In this document: one piece after another, positions 53,310-61,355 of the stretch | Layout of the letters: each line of letters starts with the position of its first letter | How positions within the stretch are numbered: the first letter of the stretch is position 1 | Assembly: GCA_037383845.1 (NCBI GenBank) | Contig: JARRON010000005.1 | Span: 62,001 to 126,000, forward strand | Reading direction: 5' to 3' | DNA: 64,000 nucleotides | From: JARRON01 sp037383845 | Lineage (GTDB): Bacteria; Pseudomonadota; Gammaproteobacteria; Steroidobacterales; XN24 | Program-made: the position numbers and the translations under genes | Notes under the pieces: model-generated | The model's input: the letters and a program-made list of their open reading frames with translations, nothing else | What the model was told of the DNA's origin: nothing | Databases searched by the model: none

Positions 53310-54101
53310 ATGAAACACGCCATACCGGTACTCGCGGCGCTGATGCTGGCCATGCCGGCGGCAGCCGCGGACCTGACCGACGTGGACGAGATCGTGGGCC
53401 GGGCCAACCTGGCCGCCTACTATGCGGGCGACGACGGGCGCAGCGAGGCCCGCATGACCATCGAGGACTCCCAGGGGAGGAAGCAGCTCCGCCAGTTCAC
53501 CATCCTGCGCAAGGATGAATCTGACGGCGGCGACCAGTCCTTCATGGTGTTCTTCTCCCGGCCTTCGGATGTCCGCGGCACGGTGTTCCTGGTGCACAAG
53601 CACGTGGACACCGATGACGACCGCTGGCTGTACCTGCCGGGGCTTGACCTGGTCAAGCGCATCTCCGCGGGCGACAAGCGCACCAGCTTCGTGGGCTCCC
53701 ACTTCTTCTACGAGGACGTTTCCGGTCGCAATCCCTCCCTCGACGAGCACCGGCTGGCGGAGACCACGGGCGAGTACTACGTCCTGGAGAGCACGCCGAA
53801 GGACGCGTCCCTGGTGGAATTTGCCTCGTACCGGACGTGGATCGACAAGGCGAATTTCATGCCCATGAAGATCGAGTACGCCGACGGCAGCGGCCGCGTG
53901 TACCGGCGGGTGGAGTCGCTGGAGGTGGAGACCATCGAGGGCCACCCCACCACGACCCGGTCGCGGGTGACTGACGTGGACGGCGGCGGATCCACCACCA
54001 TGGAGTTCCGCTTCATCGAGTACGACGTGGGCCTGCCGCCGGACATCTTCAGCGAGCGCTACATGCGCACGCCGCCGGTGGACTGGCTGAAGCGGGACTG
54101 A
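53310..54101 (+). CDS. LolA-like outer-membrane lipoprotein-sorting protein
   Basis: 263 aa with a signal peptide (LAALMLAMPAAAA) and ribosome-binding site CGGAGG. The mature part is a LolA/LolB-like half-barrel, with the segments RPSDVRGTVFLVHKH and RWLYLPGLDLVKRISAGDKR that are common in the family following MMPL exporters. It probably shuttles a hydrophobic molecule from the exporter to the outer membrane. It lies 20 nt after the exporter gene and 11 nt before the barrel gene. Confidence 0.87.
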   Translation: MKHAIPVLAALMLAMPAAAADLTDVDEIVGRANLAAYYAGDDGRSEARMTIEDSQGRKQLRQFTILRKDESDGGDQSFMVFFSRPSDVRGTVFLVHKHVDTDDDRWLYLPGLDLVKRISAGDKRTSFVGSHFFYEDVSGRNPSLDEHRLAETTGEYYVLESTPKDASLVEFASYRTWIDKANFMPMKIEYADGSGRVYRRVESLEVETIEGHPTTTRSRVTDVDGGGSTTMEFRFIEYDVGLPPDIFSERYMRTPPVDWLKRD

Positions 54102-54112
54102 GGCCGGCCGGA

Positions 54113-55432
54113 ATGCGCCCGCTGATCTCCGTGCTCACCCTGGCTGGGCTCCTCGGCCTGGCCTGGCCCGCGGTCGCCCAGGAATCCGGCGAAGACACGG
54201 GTGCGGAACGGGAATCCGGGGACTGGGGCAGCGAAGAGGACTGGGGTGATCCCTGGGCCAGCGAAGAAGACACCGGCCTGCGCTGGACGGGCTTCGTCGA
54301 GGGCGCGCTGGGCGCACGCTGGGCCGACGTGGACAACCTGGACGCCCTCACCCTGGGCGATCTCCGGCTCCGGGCGGAAACCGGCTACGACTTCGAGAGC
54401 ATCCGCCTGGATTTCAAGGCGGACCTCAACTGGGACCAGGTGGTGGAGGAACTGGACGCCAAGCTTCGCGAACTGGCGGCGTCCTTCCGGGTTGGCGGCA
54501 GCACGGACGTGAAGGCAGGCCGCCAGGTCCTGACCTGGGGTACCGGAGACCTGCTGTTCCTGAACGACCTGTTCCCCAAGGACTTCATCTCGTTCTTCGC
54601 GGGCCGGGACGACGAGTACCTGAAAGCGCCGTCGGATACTCTCCGGGTGAGCTACTACGCCGAGGCGTTCAACACCGAGGTCGCGTGGACGCCGAAGTTC
54701 ACCCCGGACAACTACGTCTACGGCGAGCGCTTTGCCTTCTATGATCCCCGGCTGGGCGATGCGGTGGCCCCGGAGAACCCCCGCAAGGCATCCGAACCCG
54801 GGAACGGCGAGGTAGCCCTCCGGCTGTTCCGCACCGTCGCGGGCACGGAATGGGCGCTGTACGGCTACCTGGGCCGCTGGAAACAGCCGGTAGGGGTACG
54901 CCCCTCGGGACAGCCGTGGTTCCCGGAGATGAACGCCTGGGGCGGCAGCGTTCGCACGACCCTCGGACCCGGCATCCTCAACTCGGAGTTTTCCTGGTAC
55001 GACTCCCGGGATGACCGGGACGGGGATGACCCCCTGGTGCCCAATTCCCAGCTGCGTTTCCTGGTGGGCTACGAGCAGGAACTGGTCGCCAACCTGACTG
55101 CCGGCGGACAGCTCTATGCGGAGCACATCCTGGACCACGACAGGCTGATGGAGGCATCGCCGGATCCGGCCTCCGAGCCGGAGGAATGGCGCACCGTGGT
55201 GACGCTGCGCCTGACCCACCGGGCCTTCCGGGAAACCCTGACCAGTTCCTTCTTCGCCTTCTGGTCGCCCAACGAGGGCGACTTTTACCTGCGTCCGAAC
55301 ATGGCCTGGCGCCGGGATGACCACTGGACCTTCTCCGGTGGATTCAACCTGTTCGGCGGAGACGTCGAGACGATGTTCGGCCAGCTCGAAGACAACTCCA
55401 ACGGCTGGCTGAGAATGCGCTACAACTATTAA
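54113..55432 (+). CDS. Outer-membrane beta-barrel protein
   Basis: 439 aa. A signal peptide (LTLAGLLGLAWPAVAQ) is followed by an acidic linker rich in Glu, Asp and Trp, then many amphipathic strands and a C-terminal aromatic (RMRYNY), as expected for BamA recognition. The segment AGRQVLTWGTGDLLFLNDLF resembles DUF1302-like outer-membrane proteins. It is the last gene of the sqr-MMPL-LolA-like cluster and probably receives or releases the exported substrate. Confidence 0.8.
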   Translation: MRPLISVLTLAGLLGLAWPAVAQESGEDTGAERESGDWGSEEDWGDPWASEEDTGLRWTGFVEGALGARWADVDNLDALTLGDLRLRAETGYDFESIRLDFKADLNWDQVVEELDAKLRELAASFRVGGSTDVKAGRQVLTWGTGDLLFLNDLFPKDFISFFAGRDDEYLKAPSDTLRVSYYAEAFNTEVAWTPKFTPDNYVYGERFAFYDPRLGDAVAPENPRKASEPGNGEVALRLFRTVAGTEWALYGYLGRWKQPVGVRPSGQPWFPEMNAWGGSVRTTLGPGILNSEFSWYDSRDDRDGDDPLVPNSQLRFLVGYEQELVANLTAGGQLYAEHILDHDRLMEASPDPASEPEEWRTVVTLRLTHRAFRETLTSSFFAFWSPNEGDFYLRPNMAWRRDDHWTFSGGFNLFGGDVETMFGQLEDNSNGWLRMRYNY

Positions 55433-55623
55433 TCAGGGACGTTCCGGCAGCGGGCAGCCGTGCCGGGGATGAAAGCCCGGGATGAACACCGGGACGAGGT
55501 ACCGCGGGGCGACCGCTCCAGCGATTTGTTCTGGGGCGCGATGAGCCTGCCAGCCGGGCTGTCTGGTCGGCCCGACTTGTCAAGCAACTTTGCCAAAGAC
55601 AGCAAGACACGGAGACATACGAC

Positions 55624-55857
55624 ATGACTGTAGAACGCGCCGTATTCGCTTTTGCCGGTTTCATGGTGCTTCTGAGCGTGGTGCTGACCTGGTTCGTGCA
55701 CCCCTACTGGCTGTGGCTGACCGTTTTCGTCGGCGCCAACATGTTCCAGTACGCCTTCAGCGGGTTCTGCCCGGCGGCGATCTTCTTCAGGAAGGTCGGC
55801 CACCTGAAGACAGAAGCCGAAGCCGCCCGCGGCGGGATGGCTGCAGCCGCCCGGTGA
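55624..55857 (+). CDS. DUF2892 membrane protein
   Basis: 77 aa. Two hydrophobic helices (VFAFAGFMVLLSVVLTWFV and YWLWLTVFVGANMFQYAF) are followed by a CP motif (FCPAAIFF). DUF2892 domains also form the C-terminal part of YgaP-type rhodaneses, which are linked to sulfur metabolism; this fits the sqr cluster upstream. The stop overlaps the GTG start of the next gene by 4 nt. Confidence 0.88.
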   Translation: MTVERAVFAFAGFMVLLSVVLTWFVHPYWLWLTVFVGANMFQYAFSGFCPAAIFFRKVGHLKTEAEAARGGMAAAAR

Positions 55858-57425
55858 ACGGTCCCGGCGGCGAAGGCCGCCGGCCCCGGATGGTGGAGGA
55901 CCTGTGCCGGCCGCAGGCCTGGCCCCACCCGGCGGACCAGGTCCGGCTGGTGGAGACCCACATCTCCTGGGTCTTCCTCGCCGGGGATTTCGCCTACAAG
56001 CTCAAGAAACCCCTGGACCTCGGATTCCTCGATTTCCGGGACCGGGACCGGCGGCTGTTCTTCTGCAACGAGGAGGTTCGCCTGAACCGGCGCCTGGCGC
56101 CGGAGCTGTACCTGGAAGTCACCGGGGCCGCGGAGGGCGCGGAGGGCTGGCGCATGGGGCCCCTGACCCCCAAGGCGGAGCCCGCCGTGAAGATGCGCCG
56201 GTTCCCCGATGCCGCCCAGCTGGACCGGCAGCTGAAAGCCGGCCAGCTCGATGCCGCTGACCTGGAAGGCTTCGCCGCCGAACTCGCGGACTTCCACGCG
56301 GAGGCCCCGAAGGCACCCTCCGACGGCGACCTGGGCAGCCCGCAGGCCGTGATCGGCCCCGCCCTGGAGAACTTCCGCCAGCTGTCGAAAGCCACCCTGG
56401 ACAGGGAGCTCCGGGACCAGGTCGCATCCCTGGAGGACTGGACCCGGACCCAGGCGCGCCTCCTGACGGAGAGCTTCGCTGCCCGGCTGGCCGACGGCTG
56501 GGTCCGGGAGTGCCACGGTGACCTGCACCTGGCAAATCTGGTCCGGCTCCAGGGCCGGATCGCTGCGTTCGACGGCATCGAGTTCGACCCGGCCCTGCGC
56601 TGGATCGACGTGATCAGCGACGCCGCGTTCCTGCTGATGGACACGGAATCCCGGGGTCGCGCGGACCTGGGCTGGGCGTTTCTCAACGCCTGGCTGGAGC
56701 GCCTCGGGGGCCACGAGGGCTGCGCGCTGCTCCCCTGGTACCTTGCTTATCGTCACCTGGTGCGCGCCAAGGTGGACGGGATCCGGCTGACCCAGGACGC
56801 AGGGGACGAAGCAGATGGCCTGAGGCAACGGATCGCCCGCCACGTCAGCCTCGCAGTGAAGCGCGCTCATCACCCGCCGCCCCTGCTGGTGCTCATGTCC
56901 GGCTATTCGGGTTCCGGGAAGACCCACGTCGCCCGGCAACTGGCACCGGCCCTGGGCGCGATCCGGTTGCGCTCCGACGTGGAACGCAAGCGTCTCCACG
57001 GCGTCGACCCGTCCGAGGATCGCGCCGCGCCGCCGGGAGAGGGCCTGTATTCGAAAGCCGCCACCGAACGCACCTACGCACGCCTGGAGAGCGTCGCCGG
57101 GGCTGTCCTCGGCGCAGGGGTGCCGGTGATCCTGGACGCGGCGTTCCTGGCTGCTGACAGGCGCCGGCACTTCGTCGGGATGGCGGGCGGATACGGAGCG
57201 GTGCCGGTGATCCTTCGCTGCCAGGCGGCGCCCGCCGTTCTGCGGGACCGGGTGGCAGGACGCGAGGGCGATGCCTCCGACGCCGGCCTGGCGGTACTGG
57301 CCGACCAGATGAGGCGCTACCCGCCCCCGGGGGACGACGAGGTGTACCGGGTGGAGACGGTTCGGACGGACGCGGCGCCGGATATCCAGGCGCTGGCGCG
57401 ACGGCTGACCGACCGCGAAGCTTGA
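55854..57425 (+). CDS. Fusion of aminoglycoside-phosphotransferase-like kinase and P-loop ATPase
   Basis: 523 aa from GTG 55854 (GTGA overlap); ATG 55890 is an alternative. The first ~330 residues have an APH/kinase fold with the catalytic loop RECHGDLHLANL and the downstream FDGIEFDPALRWIDV. The C-terminal part begins with a P-loop (GYSGSGKTHVARQL) of an AAA/adenylylsulfate-kinase-like type, followed by RSDVERKRLHG. These bifunctional proteins are widespread and of unknown substrate; sugar or small-molecule phosphorylation is likely. Antibiotic resistance is not implied. Confidence 0.87.
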   Translation: MNGPGGEGRRPRMVEDLCRPQAWPHPADQVRLVETHISWVFLAGDFAYKLKKPLDLGFLDFRDRDRRLFFCNEEVRLNRRLAPELYLEVTGAAEGAEGWRMGPLTPKAEPAVKMRRFPDAAQLDRQLKAGQLDAADLEGFAAELADFHAEAPKAPSDGDLGSPQAVIGPALENFRQLSKATLDRELRDQVASLEDWTRTQARLLTESFAARLADGWVRECHGDLHLANLVRLQGRIAAFDGIEFDPALRWIDVISDAAFLLMDTESRGRADLGWAFLNAWLERLGGHEGCALLPWYLAYRHLVRAKVDGIRLTQDAGDEADGLRQRIARHVSLAVKRAHHPPPLLVLMSGYSGSGKTHVARQLAPALGAIRLRSDVERKRLHGVDPSEDRAAPPGEGLYSKAATERTYARLESVAGAVLGAGVPVILDAAFLAADRRRHFVGMAGGYGAVPVILRCQAAPAVLRDRVAGREGDASDAGLAVLADQMRRYPPPGDDEVYRVETVRTDAAPDIQALARRLTDREA

Positions 57426-57489
57426 AGCCCGCCCGCCGGGGGGCTACTGTTGCCGCCCAACGCTTTCCTGCCTACCCGGAGAAACGCCC

Positions 57490-58035
57490 ATGACCCGGAT
57501 CGCCCTGCGCGCCGCAGTGCTTCTGACCGCCCTCCTCGTCCTCCCCGGCCTCGCGGCCGCCAAGACGGCCGAAGAGATCAACGAGGCCGTGGACGCGGCC
57601 CTCGAGCGCTTCTACGCCGACGTGCAGGGAGGCCGGGAATTCGTCGAAAGCAGCAAGGGCGTACTGGTCTTCCCGGAAGTCATCCAGGCCGGGCTGGTCA
57701 TCGGCGGCGAGTACGGCGAAGGCGCGCTGCGAATGAACGGCGAGACGGCGGAGTACTATTCCACCGCCGCCGGCTCCTTCGGCCTGCAGGCGGGCGCCCA
57801 GGCCAAGACCGTCATCATCTGCTTCATGACCGAGGACGCCCTGCGGAGCTTCCGCAACAGCTCCGGCTGGGAAGCCGGGGTAGACGGCTCCGTTGCTATC
57901 GCCCAGGTGGGCGCCGGCGGGTCCATCGATACCACGACGGGCAGGAGCCCCATCGTGGGCTTCGTGTTCGGCCGGCGGGGCGTCATGGTGAACCTGAGCC
58001 TTGAAGGGGCGAAATTCACGAAGATCGTCCGCTGA
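57490..58035 (+). CDS. SYLF (YSC84-like) lipid-binding protein
   Basis: 181 aa. A signal peptide (LLTALLVLPGLAAA) precedes a SYLF domain: FVESSKGVLVFPEVIQAGLVIGG and the YYSTAAGSFGLQAGAQ strands are family hallmarks. It is probably periplasmic or attached to the outer membrane and may bind phosphoinositide-like or other lipids. It converges on nrdJ with an 18-nt gap. Confidence 0.9.
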   Translation: MTRIALRAAVLLTALLVLPGLAAAKTAEEINEAVDAALERFYADVQGGREFVESSKGVLVFPEVIQAGLVIGGEYGEGALRMNGETAEYYSTAAGSFGLQAGAQAKTVIICFMTEDALRSFRNSSGWEAGVDGSVAIAQVGAGGSIDTTTGRSPIVGFVFGRRGVMVNLSLEGAKFTKIVR

Positions 58036-58053
58036 GCGGACGCGCCGGCAGTC

Positions 58054-59787
58054 CTATCCCGTCTTGACCGCCGGGGCCTCAGGCACCGGAGCGAGTATTT
58101 CCCCGGTCACCGGATTGGGGCGGAACGCCGTGCAGCCCTTCAGGCCCAGCCGCCAGGCTTGTGTATAAATCCGGGCCACGGTGTCCGGGGGCGCATCCGC
58201 CGGCAGGTTGACCGTCTTGGAGATGGCAGCGTCCACCCAGGGCTGCAGCGCCGCCTGCATGGCAAGGTGCGCTTCCGGCGCCAGTTCCCGGGCGGTGACG
58301 AATCCCGGCGGCAGGCTGTCGTCGCCGCTCCCTGACCGCCAAAGGGCCACCCCCAGGTCGGGGATGTCGAACTCCCGGTAGCGGCCGTCGGCATCCAGCA
58401 CCCGGCGCCGCTGGGTGGCGTCGAAGACAGGCTCCACGCCGCTGGAGACGTTGCCTGCCAGGAGGCTGATGGTTCCCGCAGGGGCGATGGCAGTAAGGTG
58501 GCCATTCCTCAGGCCCGCGGCCGCCACCGCGTCCCGCACCGGGGCCGGGAGGCGGGAAAGCATCGGCGTCTCCATGACCGCGCCCGCATCCCAGGCCGGA
58601 CACGGGCCCCGTTCTGCGGCCAGGACAGAAGACGCCCGGTAGGCCGCCGTGGTGATGGTCTTCATGGCCGCCGTGGCGGCAGCCCGGCCCGCGTCGCTGT
58701 CGTAACGGTGGCCCAGCATGAGCAGGGCGTCGGCCAGCCCGGTCAGGCCGAGCCCGATCCGCCGGGTCCGCCGGGCCTCCTCGGCCTGCGCCGGCAGGGG
58801 AAAGCCGGTGGCGTCGATGACGTTATCCAGGAACCTCACCGCCAGGGGAACGTCCGCCGCCAGCCGCTGCAGGTCCAGGCGGGCCCGTCCCGTGAACGGG
58901 GCGTCAACGTAGGCGGTGAGATTGAAGGATCCCAGGTTGCAGGCGCCGTACGGCGGCAGGGGAATCTCGCCGCAGGGATTGGTGGCGGCGAGCGCCTCGC
59001 AGTGGCGGAGGTTGTTCTCCCGGTTGATGCGATCGATGAACAGGACCCCGGGCTCGGCGCTGGCCCAGGCCGCGTCGGCGATGGCCTCCCAGAGCTTCTG
59101 CGCGGGCACGCTCCGCGCGACCCAGGGCGCCTCCCCGCCCGGCGGAAAGACCAGGGGCCAGTCTCCGCCCCGTTCCAGGCAGGCCATGAAGTCGTCCGTG
59201 ACGGCGACGGAGAGGTTGAACCGGGTGAGCTGGCCCCGGCTGCGCTTGGCGTTGACGAACTCGAGGACGTCCGGGTGATCGCAGCGCAGGGTGGCCATCA
59301 TGGCGCCGCGGCGAGCGCCGGTGGAAAGCAGCTCCCCGCAGGTGGCGTCCCAGATCCGCATGAATGACACGGGCCCGGACGCCACGGTGCCGCAGGCCAT
59401 GGCCGGGCTGCCCCGGGGCCTGAGGGTGGAGAAATCGTAGCCCACGCCACCGCCCTGCTGCATGGTCAGGGCGCCCTCCTTGAGGGCCTCGAAAATGCCG
59501 TCCAGGGAAGCAGTGATCGTCCCCATGACGAAGCGGTTGAACAATGTCACCCGCCGGGCCGTCCCGGCGCCGGCCAGGATCCGGCCGCCGGGCAGGAATC
59601 GCCACCCGCCCATCAGCTCCAGGAAGCGGGCCGCCCAGCCATCCCGGTCCCGGGCCTCGACTGCCGCGACGGCCCGGGCCACCCGCCGGATGGTGACGTC
59701 CGGCCCGGCCTCGTCCCCGTCGCGGTAGCGGGTCCTCCAGATGTGGAGGGACAGTCGCCGGGCTGCCGGATGGACTATGTTTTTCAT
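58054..59787 (-). CDS. nrdJ: Adenosylcobalamin-dependent (class II) ribonucleotide reductase
   Basis: 577 aa. It makes deoxyribonucleotides using a coenzyme B12-generated thiyl radical. The active-site Cys is in NPCGEIPLP, with the second disulfide Cys in YGACNLGSFNL. The glycine-rich GGGVGYDFSTLRP and the APAGTISLLAGNVSSGVEP block are intact. At the place of the first redox Cys (expected NCFV) the sequence reads FNRFVMG, with Arg85 (codon at 59533-59535). The one-base change TGC to CGC could be real or an error. No CxxC pair is seen at the C-terminus (the chain ends in PVTGEILAPVPEA plus a few residues). Confidence 0.92.
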   Translation of the reverse strand: MKNIVHPAARRLSLHIWRTRYRDGDEAGPDVTIRRVARAVAAVEARDRDGWAARFLELMGGWRFLPGGRILAGAGTARRVTLFNRFVMGTITASLDGIFEALKEGALTMQQGGGVGYDFSTLRPRGSPAMACGTVASGPVSFMRIWDATCGELLSTGARRGAMMATLRCDHPDVLEFVNAKRSRGQLTRFNLSVAVTDDFMACLERGGDWPLVFPPGGEAPWVARSVPAQKLWEAIADAAWASAEPGVLFIDRINRENNLRHCEALAATNPCGEIPLPPYGACNLGSFNLTAYVDAPFTGRARLDLQRLAADVPLAVRFLDNVIDATGFPLPAQAEEARRTRRIGLGLTGLADALLMLGHRYDSDAGRAAATAAMKTITTAAYRASSVLAAERGPCPAWDAGAVMETPMLSRLPAPVRDAVAAAGLRNGHLTAIAPAGTISLLAGNVSSGVEPVFDATQRRRVLDADGRYREFDIPDLGVALWRSGSGDDSLPPGFVTARELAPEAHLAMQAALQPWVDAAISKTVNLPADAPPDTVARIYTQAWRLGLKGCTAFRPNPVTGEILAPVPEAPAVKTG

Positions 59788-59873
59788 GGGACCCCCGGCC
59801 GGCGGGCACCCGGGAAGCAGGCGCGCAACAGGCCTCCCCTGCCGGCCGCGGAGCTGTCCCGGGAGAAGCAGCC

Positions 59874-60347
59874 ATGACGATTCCCTCCACCGTGAGGAGT
59901 TTCCTCGAAGACAAGCAGGTCCCGTTCGACCGGACGGTCCATACGCCCTCGATCACCGCCGACGAAGCCGCAGAAGCCGCCCACGTGAGCGGCGACAAGG
60001 TGGCCAAGGCCGTCGTGCTTCGGGACGAGGCAGGCGTGCTGCTTGCGGTGCTGCCCGCCTCCCACGTGCTGCACGTGCTGGAGCTGGGCAAGCTCATGGG
60101 CCGCGACCTTCGCCTGGCCGAGGAAGGAGAGTTCCGGAGTCTCTTTCCCGACTGCGAGCCTGGCGCGGTGCCCGCCGTCGGACCCGCCTATGGCCTGGAG
60201 ACAGTGGTCTCCGATGCGCTCGCGGATGCGGACGAAATCTGGTTCGAAGCCGGCGACCACGTCACCCTGCTCCACGTCTCTGGCGAGGACTTCCGGCGCC
60301 TGCTGTCCGGCGCCACCCTGGCCGGGATGAGCAGCCACAGGCACTGA
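59874..60347 (+). CDS. YbaK/ProX-type aminoacyl-tRNA deacylase
   Basis: 157 aa. The fold of the YbaK family is apparent, with the conserved GDKVAKAVVLRD strand and helix, the central DLRLAEEGEFRSLFPDC and AVGPAYGLETVVSD. Such proteins hydrolyse mischarged tRNA (for example Cys-tRNA-Pro or Ala-tRNA-Pro) as a free-standing quality-control enzyme. It is divergent from nrdJ (86 nt between starts) and converges on the membrane protein gene downstream. Confidence 0.85.
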   Translation: MTIPSTVRSFLEDKQVPFDRTVHTPSITADEAAEAAHVSGDKVAKAVVLRDEAGVLLAVLPASHVLHVLELGKLMGRDLRLAEEGEFRSLFPDCEPGAVPAVGPAYGLETVVSDALADADEIWFEAGDHVTLLHVSGEDFRRLLSGATLAGMSSHRH

Positions 60348-60429
60348 GCCCCCGTTTGCGGCGTGGTCGGCGCTGCCGGATGGTCCGGTCATACCCCGAA
60401 GCTTAGCGGGCCTGCGGGCGGGCTGCGGC

Positions 60430-61104
60430 TCAGGCCGGGCTGCGGGCCTCGATCTGCAGGCCCCACCGGTACCAGGCCACGGCCAGCAGGCCGAAGTAAC
60501 CGTGCATGAGCAGGGCGAACCACCACTCGATGACGTTCTCCGCCACGTCGTTGTCCAGGTAGTTGGCGAACCAGACATTGGCCAGGCCAAGGCCAAGCAT
60601 GCCCGCGGCCATGGCCACCATGCCGCCGGCAAGGCCGGTGCCGATCCGGTCCCGCAGCGGCGCGGACAGTTTCCAGAGCCGGGCGCTCAGCAACAGCTCC
60701 CCAAGGGCGGTGAAGCCGAAGTAAACGGTGACCCCGTAGCGCCGCATCAGGTTGTACGCGGGACCGTCGGTCCCGAGGAACACCCCGTAAAGGATCGCGA
60801 ACAGGGCGCCGGTAACGCCGAGGAACACGATCCACATCCGGGAACGCCCGCCCTCTCCGAGCTGCCTGAGCCAGGAGCCCACCACCAGCCACTGCACGGC
60901 CAGCAGCGTGGCGGTGGGCAGCATCACGCTGCGGAAGAGGTGAATGACCGGCTCCTTGCGGCAGGCCCGGCTGATGGACGTGCATCCGTCGGTGAACGGG
61001 AAGCAGCCTTCGATGAGGTCCAGATGCACCGACAGCATGAAGCATCCGATGACCAGGAGCGTCGGCAGCAGCCAGCAGGCCAGGGCGAGCGGCCAGGCCG
61101 GCAT
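60430..61104 (-). CDS. Membrane protein coupled to feo genes (Frag1/DRAM-like?)
   Basis: 224 aa from ATG 61104, which overlaps the feoC-like stop by 1 nt (TGATG). There are about six hydrophobic helices. The segment FPFTDGCTSISRACRKEPVIHLFR after the first helix is like the Frag1/DRAM/Sfk1 family, which I assign tentatively. It is translationally coupled to the feoC-like gene, so a link to iron uptake is possible but unproved. An extended upstream frame lies inside the feoC-like gene and was not used. Confidence 0.6.
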   Translation of the reverse strand: MPAWPLALACWLLPTLLVIGCFMLSVHLDLIEGCFPFTDGCTSISRACRKEPVIHLFRSVMLPTATLLAVQWLVVGSWLRQLGEGGRSRMWIVFLGVTGALFAILYGVFLGTDGPAYNLMRRYGVTVYFGFTALGELLLSARLWKLSAPLRDRIGTGLAGGMVAMAAGMLGLGLANVWFANYLDNDVAENVIEWWFALLMHGYFGLLAVAWYRWGLQIEARSPA

Positions 61105-61355
61105 CAGTGACTGGCGGCTCGCCTGCCGGCGTCGGTCAGCACCCAGACGCCGAAGCCGTGCCCCGCGCATACCGGACCGACGGGGCAATCCTCGCATCCG
61201 GGGCGGCATTCCGAGGCCTGCTCCACCAGGCCCCGCCGGGCGAGCTCCTGCATCATCGCTTCTATCATCGACTCCGAGACCCCAAGGGCCTCAGAGAGCT
61301 CCCGGGTGCTGCCCACGCCACCCCGGGCCGCTTCGTGCAGCAGGCGCTTAAGCAC
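61104..61355 (-). CDS. FeoC-like winged-helix protein with Cys cluster
   Basis: 83 aa. The N-terminal 45 residues form a winged helix-turn-helix (STRELSEALGVSESMIEAMMQ). A Cys cluster C-x3-C-x2-C-x5-C (Cys50, 54, 57, 63) follows, as in FeoC, where it binds an Fe-S cluster. It may control FeoB function or feo transcription. Its ATG is inside the end of feoB (8-nt overlap). Confidence 0.85.
   Translation of the reverse strand: MLKRLLHEAARGGVGSTRELSEALGVSESMIEAMMQELARRGLVEQASECRPGCEDCPVGPVCAGHGFGVWVLTDAGRRAASH

Noticed and set aside
55854..57425. Antibiotic (aminoglycoside) resistance gene.
   Set aside because: The APH-like fold with C-terminal P-loop is a common housekeeping fusion; no feature points to drug modification.
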